64,000 nucleotides of DNA from Rhodanobacter humi (GTDB lineage: Bacteria > Pseudomonadota > Gammaproteobacteria > Xanthomonadales > Rhodanobacteraceae), in NCBI RefSeq assembly GCF_041107455.1, contig NZ_JBGBPY010000001.1, positions 682,001 through 746,000 on the forward strand, in the 5' to 3' direction. The position numbers and the translations under genes were made by a program. Shown piece after piece: positions 56,939 to 64,000 of the stretch (position 1 is the stretch's first letter; each line of letters begins with the position of its first letter). Under the pieces are notes generated by a model. That model did no database searches, was not told the origin of the DNA, and worked only from the letters and a program-made list of their open reading frames with translations.

Positions 56939-57723
56939 AGCGACTGCTGGGCGCCGCGGCCTTTGCCGTGCTGCTCGCCGGCTGCTCCGCGCCGAAGGAG
57001 GACGCGAACACGCTCACCGTGGCCGCCACCGCGGTGCCGCACGCGGAGATCCTCAAGCAGGTGCAGCCCATCCTGGCCAAGGAAGGGGTGAAGCTGGAGA
57101 TCAAGGTGTTCGCCGACTACGTGCAGCCGAACACGCAGGTGGTCGAGAAGCACATCGACCTGAACTATTTCCAGACCGGGCCCTACCTCGATGCGTTCAA
57201 CCGCGAGCACGGCACCCACCTGGTGCCGATCACGGGCGTGCACATCGAGCCGTTCGGCGCCTACTCGCGCAAATACACGAACATCGACCAGCTGCCCGTG
57301 GGCGCCACCGTGGCGCTGCCGAACGACCCCAGCAACGAGGGCCGCGCCCTGCTGCTGCTCGCGAAGCACGGTTTGATCACGCTGAAGGATCCCGCCAACG
57401 CGCTGGCCACGCCCAAGGACATCACGGCGAACCCGAAGCAGCTGAAGTTCAAGGAACTGGAGGCGGCGATGCTGCCGCGCACGCTGGACGAGGTGGACCT
57501 GGCGCTTATCAACACCAACTACGCGCTGGCGGCCGGCCTGAATCCGGTCAAGGACGCGCTGCTGATCGAGAGCAAGGACTCGCCCTACGTGAACTACCTG
57601 GTGGGCCGCCCCGACAACGAGCATGACCCGCGCGTGCAGAAGCTGGTGCAGGCGCTGACCAGCCCCGCGATCAAAGCCTACATCGAGCAGAAGTACAAGG
57701 GCGCGGTGCTGCCGGCGTTCTGA
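56935..57723 (+). CDS. metQ: Methionine-binding lipoprotein MetQ
   Basis: A 262-residue lipoprotein; lipobox AVLLAGC (Cys17 from the GTG start). Body motifs: VAATAVPHAEILKQVQPILAKEG, DLNYFQTGPYLDAFN, and ALINTNYALAAGLNP typical of NlpA/MetQ. The GTG at 56935 places the lipobox correctly; an ATG at 56857 would add residues that are the micro-ORF read in another frame. Ligand is methionine by family. Confidence 0.92.
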   Translation: MKRLLGAAAFAVLLAGCSAPKEDANTLTVAATAVPHAEILKQVQPILAKEGVKLEIKVFADYVQPNTQVVEKHIDLNYFQTGPYLDAFNREHGTHLVPITGVHIEPFGAYSRKYTNIDQLPVGATVALPNDPSNEGRALLLLAKHGLITLKDPANALATPKDITANPKQLKFKELEAAMLPRTLDEVDLALINTNYALAAGLNPVKDALLIESKDSPYVNYLVGRPDNEHDPRVQKLVQALTSPAIKAYIEQKYKGAVLPAF

Positions 57724-57730
57724 TCCACCT

Positions 57731-57808
57731 GTAGGAGCGCACCCTGTGCGCGAATGCCCTGGCGCCTGATTGAAACCAAGAGCATTCGCGCACAGGATGC
57801 GCTCCTAC
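57731..57808. repeat. Inverted repeat pair of GTAGGAGCGCACCCTGTGCG type
   Basis: Arms 57731-57757 and 57782-57808, 27 bases each with one mismatch, separated by 24 bases. Common Xanthomonadales intergenic repeat; between metQ and panD (convergent). A short similar piece occurs at 54531-54548. Confidence 0.8.
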
Positions 57809-57818
57809 ATCAGCAGGC

Positions 57819-58205
57819 TCAGGCGGCCGCCATCTGCTTCGGGATCGAGCGGTTGGTGTGGGTGATGCGATTGTTCGCGTCCACGTAGACGCAGGTGGGC
57901 TGGAACTGCGCCAGCTCCTTCTCGTCGAGCTGGGCGAACGCGGCGATGATGATGAGGTCGCCCACTTCCACGCTGCGCGCGGCGCTGCCATTCACCGAGA
58001 TGATGCCCGAGCCTTCCTCGGCACGCAGCGCGTAGGTGACGAAGCGCTCGCCGTTGTTGATGTCCCAGGCATGGATCTGCTCGTACTCGCGGATGCCCGC
58101 GGCATCCAGCAGGTTGCCGTCGATCGCGATCGAGCCCTCGTAATGCAGCTCGGCGTGGCTGACGGTGGCGCGGTGGATCTTCGCCTTGAACATGTTCAGT
58201 TGCAT
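57819..58205 (-). CDS. panD: Aspartate 1-decarboxylase
   Basis: A 128-residue proenzyme. The self-cleavage site Y-E-G-S is at residues 22-25 with the Gly24-Ser25 bond, producing the pyruvoyl cofactor. Makes beta-alanine for pantothenate. The ATG at 58205 preserves the 24-25 numbering known in E. coli. It is downstream of panC on the same strand. Confidence 0.95.
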   Translation of the reverse strand: MQLNMFKAKIHRATVSHAELHYEGSIAIDGNLLDAAGIREYEQIHAWDINNGERFVTYALRAEEGSGIISVNGSAARSVEVGDLIIIAAFAQLDEKELAQFQPTCVYVDANNRITHTNRSIPKQMAAA

Positions 58206-58305
58206 GACTTCGGGTTCCTGCGGGAACGGCCCGCGTGGCTGCGCATTATCGAACTGCCGACATTGCACCGCAACATCGGCCGTTCAGCGTGGAAATGCGG
58301 GCGCT

Positions 58306-59151
58306 TCAGTCGAACTGCAAGTTGTCGATCAATCGTGTCGTGCCCAATCGCGCGGCAATCAGCGCCACCAGTCCTTCGCCCTCGCCGTCGGCCGGCTCGG
58401 ACAGGTCCTCCGCACGGCGGATCGCCACGTAGTCGGGCGCGAAACCCGCGCGCTCCAGCTTCGATTGCGCCGCCTCCTCCACGATGCGCCGCGCATGGCC
58501 CTTGCCGACCAGCTCGCGCATCTGCGCCAGCGTGGCGTGGATCTGCGGCGCCAGCGCGCGCTCTTCCGCCGACAGGTACTGGTTGCGCGAGCTGAGCGCC
58601 AGCCCGTCGTCGGCGCGCAGGGTGGGCGCGCCGATCACCTTCACCGGCAGCGCCAGGTCGCCAACCATGTGCTCGATCACCTTGAGCTGCTGGAAATCCT
58701 TCTGGCCGAACACCGCCAGATCCGGCTGCACCATGTTGAACAGCTTGCACACCACGGTGGCCACGCCGTCGAAATGACCGGGGCGATGCGCACCTTCCAG
58801 CGTGTCGGTGATCCCCGGCACGTGGATGCTCGCGCCCTGCTCGGCGCCGAACGGATACATCGTCGCCACCTCGGGCGCGAACAGCAGGTCGCATTCGTTC
58901 TCGGCCAGGCCGGCCTGGTCCTGCGCCAGGGTGCGCGGGTAGCGCGCGAAATCCTCGTTCGGGCCGAACTGGGTGGGGTTCACGAACACGCTGGCCACCA
59001 CGCGATCGGCCCGTGCGCGCGCCAACTTCAGCAGCGAGTAATGCCCCGCATGCAGGTTGCCCATGGTCGGCACCAGCCCCACGGTCTGGCCCTGGCTCCG
59101 CCAGCTGCGGATCGCGGCGCGCAGGGCCGGAAGGTCTTGCACGGTTTGCAT
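58306..59151 (-). CDS. panC: Pantothenate synthetase
   Basis: A 281-residue ATP-dependent ligase joining pantoate and beta-alanine. VPTMGNLHAGHYSLLKLAR (HIGH-like), FVNPTQFGPNEDFARYPRT, DLAVFGQKDFQQLKVI and ALSSRNQYLS are visible. It lies 14 bases downstream of panB; panD follows 100 bases later. Confidence 0.97.
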   Translation of the reverse strand: MQTVQDLPALRAAIRSWRSQGQTVGLVPTMGNLHAGHYSLLKLARARADRVVASVFVNPTQFGPNEDFARYPRTLAQDQAGLAENECDLLFAPEVATMYPFGAEQGASIHVPGITDTLEGAHRPGHFDGVATVVCKLFNMVQPDLAVFGQKDFQQLKVIEHMVGDLALPVKVIGAPTLRADDGLALSSRNQYLSAEERALAPQIHATLAQMRELVGKGHARRIVEEAAQSKLERAGFAPDYVAIRRAEDLSEPADGEGEGLVALIAARLGTTRLIDNLQFD

Positions 59152-59165
59152 AAGGTCGCCGTTGT

Positions 59166-59996
59166 CTAGTTGAAGCAGTGTTCGGGCGCGGGGAACGCCC
59201 CGCTGCGCACGTCCGCCGCATAGGCCGCGATCGCCGCCGCCACAGCATCGCGGCCGGCGAGGAAATCCTTGCTGAACTTGGGCCGCTTGCCGGGCGTGAT
59301 GCCCAGCATGTCGTGGATCACCAGCACCTGGCCGTCGCAGTGCGGGCCCGCGCCGATGCCGATCACCGGGATCTTCAGCGCCTTGGTCACCCGCTCGCCA
59401 AGTGCGCTGGGCACGCCTTCCAGCACCAGCAGATCGGCGCCTGCGGCCTGCACCGACTGCGCCTCGGCCAGGATGCGGTCGGCCGTCTCCTGCTCGCGGC
59501 CCTGGATGCGGAAGCCGCCGAACTTGTGCACCGACTGCGGCGTGAGGCCCAGGTGGGCGCAGACCGGGATCGCGCGCGCCACCAGCGCGGCGATCGCGTC
59601 GAGGATGTGCGGCGCGGCGCCCTCGATCTTCACCATCGCCGCGCCCGCCTCGCCCACCAGCCGCGCGCCGGCCTCCAGCACGTGCGGCAGGTCGCGGTCG
59701 GCCATGAACGGCAGGTCGGCGACCAGCAGCGTGGCCGACAGCCCGCGCGCCACCGCCTGCGTGTGGTAGACCATGTGGTCCAGCGTCACCGGCAGAGTGC
59801 TCTTGTGGCCCTGCACCACCATGCCCAGCGAGTCGCCGACCAAGGCCACGTCGATGCCGGCCAGTTCCAGTTGCGCGGCGAGGCTGTAGTCGTAGGCGGT
59901 GAGCATCACGATGCGGCGGCCTTCGGCCTTCATCGCGTGCAGGCCGGGCACGGTGACCGGTTTGCGGGCGGGCATGTTGGCGGGGTCCACGTACAC
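59166..59996 (-). CDS. panB: 3-methyl-2-oxobutanoate hydroxymethyltransferase
   Basis: A 276-residue TIM-barrel enzyme. LTAYDYSLAAQLELAGIDVALVGDSLGMVVQGH, MVKIEGA and CAHLGLTPQSVH are typical. Makes ketopantoate from ketoisovalerate. Starts the panBCD set, after folK. Confidence 0.97.
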   Translation of the reverse strand: MYVDPANMPARKPVTVPGLHAMKAEGRRIVMLTAYDYSLAAQLELAGIDVALVGDSLGMVVQGHKSTLPVTLDHMVYHTQAVARGLSATLLVADLPFMADRDLPHVLEAGARLVGEAGAAMVKIEGAAPHILDAIAALVARAIPVCAHLGLTPQSVHKFGGFRIQGREQETADRILAEAQSVQAAGADLLVLEGVPSALGERVTKALKIPVIGIGAGPHCDGQVLVIHDMLGITPGKRPKFSKDFLAGRDAVAAAIAAYAADVRSGAFPAPEHCFN

Positions 59997-60044
59997 GGCG
60001 TCGTCTCGAAGGCGAGGGATCGGCCGATTATCCGCTGCACCGCA

Positions 60045-60542
60045 TCATTCGGCCAGCCGGTCTTCGATCAGGCATTCGCAGCCCTGCGTATCCGCCGCGG
60101 CGAGCAGGTCGGCCACGCGGCCCTGCCCCGGCAGCCGCAGGTCCGGCGCAATGTCGTTGAGCGGCAGCAGCACGAAGGCGCGCTCGGCGATGCGCGGATG
60201 CGGCAGGGTCAGCCGCTCGTCGTCGAGTTGCACGTCGTCCATGTGCAGCAGGTCGAGATCCAGCGTGCGCGGGCCGTTGCGCTCGGCACGCACGCGGCCG
60301 GCGCGCTGCTCGATCGCCAGCAGCGCATCCAGCAGCGCCTGTGGCGCGAGGTCGGTATCCAGCAGTACCGCGGCATTGAGGAACGGCGGCTGCTCCAGCA
60401 CGCCCCAGGGCGGCGTGCGGTACAGGCGCGAGCGGCGCAGCACGCGCGTGCCGGGCAGATGCGCCAGCGCATCCATGGCCTCCAGCAACTGCCGCCGCGG
60501 ATCGCCCAGGTTGCCGCCCAGCGCGACGTAGGCTGCGGTCAC
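60045..60542 (-). CDS. folK: HPPK, hydroxymethyldihydropterin pyrophosphokinase
   Basis: A 165-residue pyrophosphokinase of folate synthesis. AYVALGGNLGDPRRQLLEAM, FLNAAVLLDTDLAPQALLDALLAIE, and NGPRTLDLDLLHMDD (metal-binding Asp-x-Asp), with PHPRIAERAFVLLPL. The GTG start at 60540-60542 overlaps the stop of pcnB (GTGA); an ATG is absent nearby. Downstream is panB. Confidence 0.95.
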   Translation of the reverse strand: MTAAYVALGGNLGDPRRQLLEAMDALAHLPGTRVLRRSRLYRTPPWGVLEQPPFLNAAVLLDTDLAPQALLDALLAIEQRAGRVRAERNGPRTLDLDLLHMDDVQLDDERLTLPHPRIAERAFVLLPLNDIAPDLRLPGQGRVADLLAAADTQGCECLIEDRLAE

Positions 60543-61891
60543 GCCGGTTTCGATTTCGTCGCAGGCTTGCGCCGGCGCCGCTTGCGCGTCGGGCCGGCAG
60601 TCGGTGCGGCCGCCTCGGGTTCGCTGCCGCCGCCGTGTGCCGGCAGCGCCGCCGCCAGCGTCTCGTGCGGCAGTTGTTGCGCGTGGTCCCACCACAGGCC
60701 CAGCTCGCGGATCGCCGGCGATTCGTGCGCACGCAGCAGCAGGAAATCGAATGCGGCGCGGAAGCGCGGATGCGCCAGCAGGCGCAGCACCTTCTTGCGC
60801 TGGATCTGCTCGAAGCGCGGCTGCAGCGACCAGATCTCCTCCATGGTAAAGGTGAAACGGCGGGGGATCGCCACGCGCTGGCACTGCTCGCCCACCACCT
60901 GCAGCGCGGCGCGCGCCCAGGCTTCGGTGGCGTCCTTGCCGCGGGCGATCTGCTGTTGCGCCAGGTCGCGCACCTCGCCCCACAGCAGCACCGCGAACAG
61001 GAACGCCGGCGTCACCGACTTGCCCTCGGCGACGCGCGCGTCGGTGTTCTCCAGGCCCTGCTCGACCAGCGCGCGCAACGCCTCGTCGCCACGCTTCAGC
61101 GCACGGGCGGTGGCCGGGAACAGGAACTTCAGCAGGCCGCACTGTTCAAGCATGCGGAAGCTCTTCAGCCCGTGCCCGGCGAGGAACATCTTCAGCGATT
61201 CGTCGAACAGCCGCGCCGGCGCTGCCTCGGCCAGCAGCGGCCCCAGCTCCTCGAACGGCGCAGCCGCAGGCGCATCGATGCTGAAACCGAGCTTGGCGGC
61301 CAGTCGCGCCGCGCGCAGCATCCGCACCGGATCCTCGTGGTAACGCGTGTCCGGGTCGCCGATCAGGCGCAGTACGCGGTCCTGCAGATCCTGCATGCCG
61401 CCCACGTAATCGCGCACCGAAAAGTCGCTGATGTCGTAGTACATCGCGTTGACGCGGAAGTCGCGGCGCAGCGCGTCCTCCTCGATCGAGCCCCACACGT
61501 TGTCGCGCACGATGCGGCCGTCGACGATATGGCGCTCGCCCTCCGCGCCCTCCTCCTCGCCGGTACCGCGGAAGGTGGCCACCTCGATGATCTCCGGCCC
61601 GAACACCACGTGCGCCAGCCGGAAGCGGCGGCCGATCAGCCGGCAGTTGCGGAACAGCTTCTTCACCTCGTCCGGCGTGGCGCTGGTGGCCACGTCGAAA
61701 TCCTTGGGCCGACCGCCCAGCAGCAGGTCGCGCACGGCACCGCCGACCAGGAACGCGTCGTAGCCAGCCTCGTTGAGGCGGTACAGCACGCGCAGTGCGG
61801 CCTTGCTGATGTTCTTGCGGGAAATCGTGTGCTGCTCGCGCGGGATGATGCGCAGCGCGGGCCTGGCGTCGTTCCTGGCTTCGGAATTCAA
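60539..61891 (-). CDS. pcnB: Poly(A) polymerase I
   Basis: A 450-residue class II nucleotidyltransferase. AFLVGGAVRDLLLGGRPKDFDVATSA carries the catalytic carboxylates; RNA-binding domain RFRLAHVVFGPEIIEVATFRG; a basic C-terminus (TAGPTRKRRRRKPATKSKP). It polyadenylates RNAs for decay. It is upstream of folK with a GTGA overlap. pcnB-folK-panBCD is a conserved gammaproteobacterial order. Confidence 0.94.
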   Translation of the reverse strand: MNSEARNDARPALRIIPREQHTISRKNISKAALRVLYRLNEAGYDAFLVGGAVRDLLLGGRPKDFDVATSATPDEVKKLFRNCRLIGRRFRLAHVVFGPEIIEVATFRGTGEEEGAEGERHIVDGRIVRDNVWGSIEEDALRRDFRVNAMYYDISDFSVRDYVGGMQDLQDRVLRLIGDPDTRYHEDPVRMLRAARLAAKLGFSIDAPAAAPFEELGPLLAEAAPARLFDESLKMFLAGHGLKSFRMLEQCGLLKFLFPATARALKRGDEALRALVEQGLENTDARVAEGKSVTPAFLFAVLLWGEVRDLAQQQIARGKDATEAWARAALQVVGEQCQRVAIPRRFTFTMEEIWSLQPRFEQIQRKKVLRLLAHPRFRAAFDFLLLRAHESPAIRELGLWWDHAQQLPHETLAAALPAHGGGSEPEAAAPTAGPTRKRRRRKPATKSKPA

Positions 61892-61987
61892 GCGTGTGGA
61901 GTCCTTGCGGGTATCGGGTCCGGCACGCAGCCAAGGCGGCGGCGCAACGGCCTGCAGCCGCTCATCTTACCTGCCTTCGCCGGGGCA

Positions 61988-62015
61988 TTGCCGGGCGAAA
62001 CATTTCCGCTATACT
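61988..62015 (+). promoter_or_regulatory. Promoter of tRNA-Glu
   Basis: TTGCCG at 61988-61993, a 16-base spacer, TATACT at 62010-62015, then the tRNA 21 bases later. Consensus-like sigma-70 promoter. Confidence 0.7.
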
Positions 62016-62035
62016 ACCGCGCTCCGCGTCAATCC

Positions 62036-62111
62036 GCTCCCATCGTCTAGTGGCCCAGGACACCGCCCTCTCAAGGCGGGAACACGAGTTCGAACCTCGT
62101 TGGGAGCGCCA
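62036..62111 (+). tRNA. tRNA-Glu(CUC)
   Basis: A 76-nt tRNA including CCA. Acceptor GCTCCCA pairs with TGGGAGC. The anticodon loop CTCTCAA between CCGCC and GGCGG gives anticodon CUC for GAG. T-arm CGAGTTCGAACCTCG is intact. An unusual D-arm start (ATCGTCTAGTGGCCC) is within the norm for tRNA-Glu. Confidence 0.92.
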
Positions 62112-62430
62112 TTATCTATGCGATTCGTCCGGAATCGCTGCTCGGCGCGGCAATGCGACAAGCTTCAAGCACTCGCCTTGCCCAAGCGCCAACCGCGGCC
62201 ATCGATGGCCGCACTCCTCAGGAACAACCGGCACGATCAAACGGTCGTGCCAGTTGCTTTTGCGCAGTGCCAATGCTTTTGCAGCGACAACCACGGCAAC
62301 CGCCCTCCAGCCTGTGCACGTGGACGCATCGGCCATGCCCGGGTAGCGGCCGGCACTGCCATCGGCGACTTCTCACCCGGCGCGCGTTGCAGTCATACTT
62401 GCCAACGCCACAACGCTAGAGCCCCGCCCC
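62112..62430. repeat. Intergenic region with a variant of the CATCCATG hairpin
   Basis: GCGGCCATCGATGGCCGC at 62195-62212 is the known hairpin with apex CATCGATG (single change), followed by ACTCCTCA. GGCACGA and TCGTGCC form another small hairpin at 62230-62251. No gene is visible in these 319 bases. Confidence 0.7.
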
Positions 62431-62754
62431 ATGACCTTTGTCGTCACCGACAACTGCATCAAGTGCAAGTACACCGACTGCGTGGAAGTCTGCCCGGTCG
62501 ATGCCTTCCACGAAGGCCCGAACTTCCTGGTGATCGATCCGGACGAATGCATCGACTGCACGCTGTGCGAGCCGGAATGCCCGATCAACGCGATCTACCC
62601 GGAAGACGACGTGCCCGCCGGCCAGGAGGGTTACGTGGCGTTGAACGCCGAACTGGCGAAGGCGTGGCCGGTGATCACCGAGCGCAAGGACGGCCTCGCC
62701 GATGCGAAGGATTGGGAAGGCAAGCCCGACAAGCTCAAGCTGCTGGAGCGCTGA
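62431..62754 (+). CDS. fdxA: 7Fe ferredoxin FdxA
   Basis: A 107-residue ferredoxin. Clusters: Cys9, Cys17 and Cys50 for [3Fe-4S] and Cys21, Cys40, Cys43, Cys46 for [4Fe-4S], arranged as C-x-x-C-x4-C-x3-CP and C-x-x-C-x-x-C-x3-CP. The C-terminal extension ([13 protein letters not shown]) is typical of Azotobacter-type FdxA. Monocistronic, terminator at 62813-62841. Confidence 0.95.
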   Translation: MTFVVTDNCIKCKYTDCVEVCPVDAFHEGPNFLVIDPDECIDCTLCEPECPINAIYPEDDVPAGQEGYVALNAELAKAWPVITERKDGLADAKDWEGKPDKLKLLER

Positions 62755-62812
62755 GGGTCGGAATCGGGGGACGGCAGAACGCCGCAAGCCGCCCCTTCAA
62801 GGCATCGCAACG

Positions 62813-62841
62813 AAAAATGCCGCCCATCGGGCGGCATTTTT
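62813..62841. terminator. Bidirectional terminator between fdxA and the BamC-like gene
   Basis: AAAAATGCCGCCC, ATC, GGGCGGCATTTTT. Perfect stem with A-run and T-run at both ends. Confidence 0.95.
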
Positions 62842-62864
62842 CATGGGCGGGAATGGCGGTGGAA

Positions 62865-63428
62865 TCAGCTGCCCATGCCCTTCTTCAGCGCATCGATCAG
62901 CTTGGCGACCGCACCCTCGTCACCCTGCACGCGCACTTCGCTGGCGCTGCTGCCGCTGGGGTTCACGGTGACCTGCACCGCATGCGTGGCCGTGTCGGAG
63001 CTGGCCTTGCTCTTGCCGTGATGGAACATGCGGCCGAAGAAGCCCCGCTTTTGCGCCGGCGCCATGCCGCCCACCACGTTCACCGCATAGCTGTGCGCGC
63101 TGTCGTCATGGCCGGTCACCTGGCCCGCGCCGCCACCGGCCAGGAACTGGCCCACCTTCTGGTAGGTGCCGTCGACGGTATCGGACACCACGAAGGCGTC
63201 GGAGATCGCGCTGGGCACGGGCGCGGCCTGCGGCTGGTTCGAGCCCGGCGGCGGAATCACCAGCGCGGCATTCGCCGGCGGAGTGTCCAGGCCCGGCGGG
63301 ATTTCCAGCGGGGACTCCTGCTTGGCGGTTTCCCACGCCTTCGTGGAGCGGAACATGCCGCAACCGGAGAGCAGCAGGCCCGCGAAGGCCAGCGCCGGCA
63401 GGGTCACGAGGAGCGAGGATTTCTTCAT
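62865..63428 (-). CDS. BamC-like outer-membrane lipoprotein
   Basis: A 187-residue lipoprotein. Lipobox LLLSGC (Cys at about residue 23). The N-terminal ESPLEIPPGLDTP is similar to the BamC/NlpB N-terminal pattern, and the gene follows dapA as in E. coli dapA-bamC. It is much shorter than BamC (about 340 residues), with one visible helix-grip-like region (TYQKVGQFLAGG...HSYAVNVVGGM) at the C-terminus. Call by motif and synteny. Confidence 0.65.
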   Translation of the reverse strand: MKKSSLLVTLPALAFAGLLLSGCGMFRSTKAWETAKQESPLEIPPGLDTPPANAALVIPPPGSNQPQAAPVPSAISDAFVVSDTVDGTYQKVGQFLAGGGAGQVTGHDDSAHSYAVNVVGGMAPAQKRGFFGRMFHHGKSKASSDTATHAVQVTVNPSGSSASEVRVQGDEGAVAKLIDALKKGMGS

Positions 63429-63480
63429 GCAAGGGATTCCGTGGAAAGGTCGGTTACGGCACAGCCAGGATCGAATTCAG

Positions 63481-64000
63481 TCAGGCGGCATGCGCCAAGG
63501 ATGCCAGACTGGACAGCGCCTCGCGCAAACGGGCGCGATCCGGCCCCTCGGCGAGTTCCACCAGCGGCAGCCGCGGCAGCGCTGAACCCAGCCCCAGCTC
63601 CGGCAGGCCGGCCTTCACCGCGATCGGGTTCGGTGCGCAGTTCAACGCTTGCAGCAGCGGCGCCAGGGCATCCCCGCAACGCGCGGTGGCGGCGCGGTCG
63701 CCGCCGGTGGCCGCGTCGCACAGCGCGCGGAACGCCTTGGGCACCAGGTTCGCCACCACCGACACGGTACCGGCCGCACCGGCCAGCATCGCCTGCCCGG
63801 CGGTGCCGTCGTCGCCGGAGAGATAGACGAAATCCGGGCGCGCAAGTTCCGCGAGCGCGGCGATGCGTTCGGCGTCGGCGCGCGCCTCCTTGATGCCGAC
63901 GATGGCCGGATGCCCGGCGAGCTGCGCCACCGTCTCCGGCAGCAGATCGCAGGCGGTGCGGCTGGGCACGTTGTACAACACCAGCGGCAGGCCGCCGTGC
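63481..64000 (-). CDS. dapA: 4-hydroxy-tetrahydrodipicolinate synthase, C-terminal part (cut by window edge)
   Basis: The visible 172 residues are the second half of a DHDPS: LYNVPSRTACDLLPETVAQL (Tyr, the Arg of the substrate site), VGIKEARADAER (Schiff-base Lys), DFVYLSGDDGTAGQAMLAGAAGTVSVVANLVP, and PIAVKAGLPELGLG. Makes the first lysine/DAP-specific intermediate. The start lies beyond the window. Confidence 0.93.
   Translation of the reverse strand, partial: HGGLPLVLYNVPSRTACDLLPETVAQLAGHPAIVGIKEARADAERIAALAELARPDFVYLSGDDGTAGQAMLAGAAGTVSVVANLVPKAFRALCDAATGGDRAATARCGDALAPLLQALNCAPNPIAVKAGLPELGLGSALPRLPLVELAEGPDRARLREALSSLASLAHAA

Noticed and set aside
60466..60482. CATCCATGG string inside folK as another repeat copy
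   Set aside because: The flanks do not pair and the sequence codes conserved HPPK residues, so it is a chance match.

Overview
The window is about 64 kb of GC-rich chromosome from a gammaproteobacterium. The most likely source is the Xanthomonadales, family Rhodanobacteraceae (Rhodanobacter, Dyella, Luteibacter and relatives). This is inferred from the base composition, the gene order pncC-recA-recX-alaS-csrA-tRNA-Ser, a pan/folK/pcnB block, and dense palindromic intergenic repeats of the kind common in that order. The genus cannot be fixed from the sequence alone. No prophage, insertion sequence with an intact transposase, plasmid backbone or CRISPR array is visible.

Layout. 1-7.5 kb: a possible specialised-metabolism area with the end of a DMT exporter, a DegT-type PLP enzyme, two lipoproteins (one sialidase-like), and a divergent set of arginase-fold protein plus GNAT acyltransferase on the minus strand against ACP plus ketoacyl synthase on the plus strand. 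7.5-10 kb: a repeat-rich stretch with a lower-GC patch holding two orphan genes, then a YceI protein. 10-17 kb: class III aminotransferase with an MtnX-like phosphatase, a MipA-like porin, a Rieske/GNAT pair and an M13 peptidase. 16.4-18.8 kb: an ABM/EthD/hydrolase/ECF sigma factor set. 18.9-27.7 kb: tandem repeats, tRNA-Ser, csrA, alaS, recX, recA, pncC, mutS. 27.8-32.7 kb: two paralogous response regulators flanking a DHFR-like protein/GST/TetR set and a catalase. 32.8-43.7 kb: hslR, an AEC transporter, exported proteins, htpG, htpX, gluQ, phaB-like reductase, a PAS-GAF-GGDEF cyclase, tcdA and a cytochrome c'-like protein. 43.8-48.7 kb: pirin, old yellow enzyme, a hydrolase, two cold-shock genes and a lipoprotein. 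48.7-57.7 kb: YcaQ-like glycosylase, PldA, GNAT, SlyD, DacB, glutathione peroxidase and metNIQ. 57.8-64 kb: panD, panC, panB, folK, pcnB, tRNA-Glu, fdxA, a BamC-like lipoprotein and the end of dapA.

How it works together. Most genes are housekeeping: DNA repair (recA, recX, mutS, ycaQ), translation (alaS, gluQ, two tRNAs, tcdA), protein quality control (htpG, htpX, hslR, slyD), envelope (dacB, pldA, bamC-like), pantothenate and folate synthesis, methionine uptake and peroxide defence (catalase, GPx).

The most unusual signals are structural. A family of hairpins with the conserved apex CATCCATG but different stems is scattered through the window. One full two-hairpin copy sits in frame inside mutS. 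A 32-bp perfect inverted repeat includes the 3' end of tRNA-Ser and is followed by about two tandem copies of a 193-195 bp unit. A 24-codon hydrophobic micro-ORF overlaps the GTG start of metQ.
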